From: Lachnospiraceae bacterium
GTDB lineage: Bacteria; Bacillota; Clostridia; Lachnospirales; Lachnospiraceae
Assembly (NCBI GenBank): GCA_022792835.1
Contig: JAAWBT010000014.1
Span: 1 to 64,000, forward strand
Length of the DNA: 64,000 bases
Direction: 5' to 3'
Shown here: positions 60,192 through 64,000 of the stretch, piece by piece
How positions within the stretch are numbered: the stretch's first letter is position 1
Layout of the letters: each line of letters starts with the position of its first letter
Notes under the pieces: model-generated
Seen by the model: only the letters and a program-made list of their open reading frames with translations
Databases searched by the model: none
Told to the model about the DNA's origin: nothing
Program-made: the position numbers and the translations under genes

Positions 60192-60234
60192 TTTCCTCCT
60201 CCCTGACACACTTTTTGTTTTTCTTCTATTATTT

Positions 60235-60263
60235 ATTATACTGAAAAAACAGAGAACATACAA
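60235..60263 (-). promoter_or_regulatory. Promoter of malQ
   Basis: On the minus strand TTGTAT (60263-60258), 17 bases, then TATAAT (60240-60235). It lies between the end of the cellulase gene and malQ and gives a leader of about 127 nt that holds the inverted repeat at 60169-60191. Confidence 0.7.
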
Positions 60264-60271
60264 GAAAAACC

Positions 60272-61798
60272 TTATTCTTCTGTCAAAAAAGGCCCTGTCT
60301 TTCCGCTCACAATAAACCCAATATCTGAAATCTCTCCGCCGGCCGGAATCTGGCGGTTGTAATCCACAGCAGAGATCGAAAGCATATCTCCTTCCGTCTT
60401 GTAAGCTCCATTCCAGCCATCAGACAGATCAATGTCTTCCGGAAACACCAGAGACACCTTCCAGCCATCCACATCCTGTTCCGAAGAATTGATCACCGTA
60501 AGCCCATACTGGCAGAACACTCTGCCGTCTGCTTCCCAAGAATTTTTAAGCTCCGTCCGGTAGAGGATACCCGTTGTATCCGCCGTTCTTTCTCCTTCTT
60601 TTTTTTGAGTATCTTCTTCTGTTTCTTCAACTCCCCCATCTGCAGTTTCCCCCTCCTTGTGCGCTCCTGTAAGCGTTTTGTACAGCCACGTTCCGGACTC
60701 ACTTAAATCCTCCGGCTCAAAACCGGAGACCTTCCTGCAGCTCTCCTTGAATATCGCTGAAGTTTCTGCTTTATTGGACAGATTCCAAGCCACATAGCTG
60801 ACGCCGCACGCTTCCATCGTCTCTACCCATGCATCCGCCTGCCCCTCGTCAATATCCCCATTGCCGCTGGCATCGCAGATGCCATACTCCGACACAAAAA
60901 CAGGGAGTCCGTCCTCAATCGCTTTCTTCATGGTATCCCGCAGCCAGTCCGTATGGGTGGCTGCGTAGAAGTGGAGAGTATACATAATATTTTCATATCC
61001 GGTTATAGGATCGGCTGCCGCCTGATCGACCATCTGCGACCAGTTTGGCGTCCCCACCAAAATCACCCCGTCTGGATCCTTTTCCCGGATCACGCCTATG
61101 ATCTTCTCTGCATAGCCTTTGATATCCTCCCACCCTGTATTTCCGTTAGGCTCATTACAGATCTCATAAAGTACATGATCACAGTCTTTGTAGGCCTCTG
61201 ACATCTCCCGGAAAAAATCTGCCGCCTCGCTCAAATACTGATTTGGATCCCCATCTGACAAAATATGCCAGTCAATAATCACATACATGTCTTGGTTTAC
61301 GGCATAGTCCACTCCCCGGTGAATCAATGCCTTCAGCTCTTCTTTGTTTCCGTCGCTGCAATACCCTCCGGATTCTGCCGTGTACATGGCAAGCCGCACA
61401 ACATTGACCTTCCACTCTGTACGAAGCTGCCGGAAGCAGTCCTCATTGACATATTCCGGAAACCAGGAAAGCCCGTGGGTGCTGATTCCCCGGAGTCTTA
61501 CCGGATTTCCATTCTGATCCACCAGCGCCGTCCCTTCCACCCGGAGAGCGCCGCACACTGCCGGCGTATCCAGCGCCTCTGTCTGGCTTTCCGTCTCCGT
61601 TTCTGCAGTCTCCGTCTCCGGCAAAGGCGTTTCTGATTCCGGCCTGGTTTCTTCTTTTTGAGACAGCGTCTCTTCCTCCGTCTGCACGTTTCCCTCTGTC
61701 TGCTGTCTGCCCTCTTCTGCCTTTTCCAGCTCTCTGCCGCCGCACCCTACAGTTCCCAAAAAGCCAAGCAGCAAAAAGACACTGATTATTTTTCTCAT
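60272..61798 (-). CDS. GH5 cellulase-like lipoprotein with C-terminal carbohydrate-binding domain
   Basis: A 508-residue surface enzyme likely cutting beta-1,4-glucans such as cellulose. A signal peptide ends in a lipobox (LGTVGC, Cys about 19), followed by a Glu/Thr-rich linker of about 55 residues. The GH5 barrel has RLRGISTHGLSWFPEYVNE, VVRLAMYT, the acid-base glutamate in LYEICNEPNG (near residue 215), HFYAATH and the nucleophile in LPVFVSEYGICDASGNGDI. A Glu-rich linker then leads to a CBM2-like domain (residues about 410-505, VDGWKVSLVFPEDIDLSDGWNG). It is one of few catabolic genes in the window. Confidence 0.9.
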   Translation of the reverse strand: MRKIISVFLLLGFLGTVGCGGRELEKAEEGRQQTEGNVQTEEETLSQKEETRPESETPLPETETAETETESQTEALDTPAVCGALRVEGTALVDQNGNPVRLRGISTHGLSWFPEYVNEDCFRQLRTEWKVNVVRLAMYTAESGGYCSDGNKEELKALIHRGVDYAVNQDMYVIIDWHILSDGDPNQYLSEAADFFREMSEAYKDCDHVLYEICNEPNGNTGWEDIKGYAEKIIGVIREKDPDGVILVGTPNWSQMVDQAAADPITGYENIMYTLHFYAATHTDWLRDTMKKAIEDGLPVFVSEYGICDASGNGDIDEGQADAWVETMEACGVSYVAWNLSNKAETSAIFKESCRKVSGFEPEDLSESGTWLYKTLTGAHKEGETADGGVEETEEDTQKKEGERTADTTGILYRTELKNSWEADGRVFCQYGLTVINSSEQDVDGWKVSLVFPEDIDLSDGWNGAYKTEGDMLSISAVDYNRQIPAGGEISDIGFIVSGKTGPFLTEE

Positions 61799-61811
61799 AT
61801 ACCCCTCTCTG

Positions 61812-63182
61812 TCATCTCAAAAATAATCGGAGCAGCCGTTCCTTCCCCTTTGTATAAGGCTGATAACGGATCGGCAGATCAATCCAATTGTATTTTTTCA
61901 CAATACTCTTTTCGTGGCTGAAGGTCTCAAAACTTTTCTTTCCGTGATAACTTCCCATTCCGCTGTTTCCCACACCGCCAAAGCCCATACGGGAAGTAGC
62001 CAGGTGAATGATCGTATCGTTGACGCAGCCGCCGCCAAAGCTTAAAGAAGAAAGAAGCTGTCTCTCCCTTCTTTTATCTCTGGTAAAAATATAACAGGCC
62101 AGCGGCTTTTCCCGTTCCTTCACAAACGCTTCCGCCTCACTGATCTGACGGAAGGTAAGCACCGGAAGCACAGGGCCAAAAATCTCCTCCTGCATAACAG
62201 GGGCCTCTGCGGTCGCAAAATCCAGCACCGTGGGGGCAATCTGAAGTGTCTCCTGATTCTTCTCACCCCCCATTCTGAGCGTCATCCCCTCCATAAGTCC
62301 GCTTATCCGCTCAAAATGCTTTTCGTTGATAATCTTTGGATAGTCCGGATTTTCCAGAGGTTTCTCCCCGTACATCTGCCTCACCGCTTTCTCAAACAGC
62401 TCCAGAAAAGGTTCTTTCACCGACTCCTGGATCAGCAGATAATCCGGCGCCACACAAGTCTGCCCGGCATTTAAATATTTCCCGAAGGCCAGGCGCTTTG
62501 CCGCTGTCTTAAGGTCAGCCGTCTCGTCAATGATACACGGGCTTTTCCCCCCCAGCTCTAGAGTCACCGGAGTCAGATAACGGGAAGCCTTCTCTAAAAC
62601 CAGCTTTCCCACTTTCACCCCGCCGGTAAAAAAGATGTAGTCAAACCGTTGTTCCAGAAGAGCTGCATTCTCTTCCCGGCCGCCCTCCACCACAGCCACA
62701 TACTCCGGAGGAAACACGGCCTCCACCAATTCTCTGATGACCGCCGAGACCTTCGGAGAATAGGCGGAAGGCTTTAAAATGCAGCAGTTTCCCGCTGCCA
62801 CTGCCCCTATTAACGGTTCCATGCACAGCATAAAGGGGTAATTCCAGGGAGACATAATAAGCACAACGCCATAAGGCTCTGCCATCGTAAAGCTCTTTCC
62901 GTGAAAATGGGCCAGCGGCGTCAGGCGGCGTTTCGGCCGGGCGTAACTCTTCACATGCTTTTCCAGATAACCCAGCTCTGAAATGGTCAGACCGGTCTCT
63001 GTCATATAAGACTCAAAATCCGATTTATTCAGATCTGCCTTTAAGGCCTCATGGATCCTTCCTTCCCGCAGTTTCAGTTCCCCTTTCAGCGCCCGCAGTT
63101 TTTTCAGGCGAAACTCTACGGATTTCGTAACTCCCGAGTCAAAATACTCCCGCTGCTTTTTTACAAGTTCTTCAATATTCAC
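61812..63182 (-). CDS. Aldehyde dehydrogenase (ALDH3-like)
   Basis: NAD(P)-dependent oxidation of an aldehyde to an acid. The 456-residue protein has IMSPWNYPFMLCMEPLIGAVAAGNCCILKPS, FTGGVKVGKLVLEKASRYLTPVTLELGGKSPCI with the base glutamate in ELGGKSP, the catalytic cysteine in NAGQTCVAPDYLL (near residue 245), and a C-terminus EKSIVKKYNWIDLPIRYQPY that is typical of the class 3 (fatty-aldehyde) branch. The start codon is GTG with AGGAGG nine bases upstream. It is 13 bp upstream of the cellulase gene, so the two may share a message. Confidence 0.93.
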   Translation of the reverse strand: MNIEELVKKQREYFDSGVTKSVEFRLKKLRALKGELKLREGRIHEALKADLNKSDFESYMTETGLTISELGYLEKHVKSYARPKRRLTPLAHFHGKSFTMAEPYGVVLIMSPWNYPFMLCMEPLIGAVAAGNCCILKPSAYSPKVSAVIRELVEAVFPPEYVAVVEGGREENAALLEQRFDYIFFTGGVKVGKLVLEKASRYLTPVTLELGGKSPCIIDETADLKTAAKRLAFGKYLNAGQTCVAPDYLLIQESVKEPFLELFEKAVRQMYGEKPLENPDYPKIINEKHFERISGLMEGMTLRMGGEKNQETLQIAPTVLDFATAEAPVMQEEIFGPVLPVLTFRQISEAEAFVKEREKPLACYIFTRDKRRERQLLSSLSFGGGCVNDTIIHLATSRMGFGGVGNSGMGSYHGKKSFETFSHEKSIVKKYNWIDLPIRYQPYTKGKERLLRLFLR

Positions 63183-63259
63183 CCTGTCAGTCCTCCTGTC
63201 CTTCTAATTAACCTGATATGTGAGAAAAGACTCCCTTGACGGAAGCCTTTCTCTTTCTC

Positions 63260-64000
63260 CTAATCTGCAATATTCGCTTTTTTCCCGACCACCACAAGCA
63301 CTGCCGCCAGAGCAATCAGACCGGCCAAGGTCCCAATCCATCCATTTCCGGCAATGCCTCCCGCCAGGAATCCGACCATGCAGCACCCCGCCACAGTCAG
63401 CGCATAAGGGATCTGTGTCGAAACATGGTTGATATGATTACACTGGGCTCCCGCGGAAGCCAAGATCGTGGTATCGGAAATCGGCGAAATGTGATCGCCG
63501 CACACAGCTCCCGCCAAAATGGCCGCTGTGGTAATGGTCAGCATATTGATATCCGCCGTTCCCACCACCTGAACTGCAATGGGAATCAGAATCCCAAAGG
63601 TTCCCCAGGAGGTACCGGTGGCAAAAGAGAGGCCGGTGGCAACTGCAAAAAGGATCGCCGGCAGCAACATTCCAACCAAGGCGTTGCCGCCTACCACGCT
63701 GCTGACAAAACCTCCAATGTCCAGATAATCTTCCCGGCACACACCAGACAGAGTCCAGGCCAGGCAGAGGATCATGATCGCGGGGGTCATGGCCTTGAAT
63801 CCCTCCACAAAACTGTCGCAGAATTCCCGGAAAGTGATGACCTTTCTGGAAAGATACATGACAAATACCACCACCAGGGTAAAGAAGGAGCCCAGTACCA
63901 GGCTTCTTGCAGAATCACAGTTTGCAAAGGCATCCACAATTCCCGCGCCGTCTAAAATCCCGCCTGTATAGAGCATGGCGGCAATACAGAACATGATCAG
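63260..64000 (-). CDS. NhaC-family antiporter, partial (N-terminal part outside the window)
   Basis: The C-terminal 247 residues of a second NhaC-like antiporter. The reading frame is open to the window edge. Conserved features are GLSFATGTSWGTFGILIPIAVQV, GAVCGDHISPISDTTILASAGAQCNHINHVSTQIPYAL and several membrane helices. It shows the same GDHxSPxSDTTILxS motif as the gene at 37666 but is otherwise clearly different. Which ions or amino acids it exchanges cannot be deduced. Confidence 0.9.
   Translation of the reverse strand: MIMFCIAAMLYTGGILDGAGIVDAFANCDSARSLVLGSFFTLVVVFVMYLSRKVITFREFCDSFVEGFKAMTPAIMILCLAWTLSGVCREDYLDIGGFVSSVVGGNALVGMLLPAILFAVATGLSFATGTSWGTFGILIPIAVQVVGTADINMLTITTAAILAGAVCGDHISPISDTTILASAGAQCNHINHVSTQIPYALTVAGCCMVGFLAGGIAGNGWIGTLAGLIALAAVLVVVGKKANIAD

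Noticed and set aside
1-64000. CRISPR arrays and prophage modules
   Set aside because: No regularly spaced direct repeats with unique spacers, cas genes, integrase or phage structural genes were seen anywhere in the window.

Overview
The window looks like a chromosomal segment of an endospore-forming, anaerobic Clostridia member, probably Lachnospiraceae-like. The evidence is an intact spoIIID homologue, a complete Rnf complex with its own ApbE flavin transferase, a clostridial-type Mrp antiporter operon, iron-containing alcohol dehydrogenases, strong Shine-Dalgarno sites and sigma-A-type promoters. Base composition is about 50% GC, except for a clearly AT-richer patch at 47.1-48.6 kb. The genus cannot be fixed from sequence reading alone.

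Layout. 0-8 kb: the 3' part of RNase P RNA, then a redox/flavin block (Gx-type transporter, GNAT, NusG-domain-II protein, lipoprotein ApbE) facing a complete rnfCDGEAB operon with a near-perfect promoter. 8-22 kb: metabolic and housekeeping genes (O-acetylhomoserine sulfhydrylase, two Fe-alcohol dehydrogenases, a zinc-ribbon membrane protein, a dipeptidase, a SWIM/SNF2 helicase, argS, a cupin-like protein, a DUF1858 protein). This part ends with an XRE-HTH domain fused to an AlaA-type aminotransferase, whose promoter carries four TTGAACT repeats. 22-33 kb: an AlbA_2/Schlafen-type regulator, then a ten-gene Mrp-type cation/proton antiporter operon with four antiporter-core subunits. 33-37.6 kb: an orphan substrate-binding lipoprotein, a short palindromic mobile element, a Na+/Ca2+ exchanger, a 59-residue membrane peptide missed by the ORF track, tRNA-Ser(CGA) and two uncharacterised Clostridia proteins. 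37.6-45.4 kb: an apparent operon running from a TetM-like GTPase fused to a Rae1/YacP ribonuclease domain, through an RluA pseudouridine synthase, to an alanine module (Na+ symporter, alanine dehydrogenase, NhaC antiporter). 45.4-53.7 kb: a defence island, a type I restriction-modification operon (half-S, R, S, M) with a two-gene Kiwa-like system inserted between hsdS and hsdM. 53.8-64 kb: zinc-ribbon lipid-anchored or membrane protein, DJ-1/PfpI, CYTH, an aromatic-acid-exporter-like protein, SpoIIID, a WYL-like regulator, a second and longer copy of the mobile element abutting malQ, a GH5 lipoprotein cellulase, an aldehyde dehydrogenase and a truncated NhaC antiporter.

How the parts work together. 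Rnf would convert ferredoxin/NAD+ redox energy into an ion gradient. The Mrp complex, two NhaC proteins, the Na+/Ca2+ exchanger and the Na+-coupled amino-acid transporter would use or rebalance that gradient, so the window is rich in sodium/proton economy. ApbE supplies covalent FMN to RnfD and RnfG.

The items most worth following up are the TetM-like/Rae1 fusion, the HTH-AlaA fusion with phased TTGAACT operators and an internal start site, the Kiwa-in-type-I-RM arrangement with a half-S protein at its head, and the paired palindromic elements placed at gene 3' ends. All functional names come from reading motifs and remembered family features; no database search was run.
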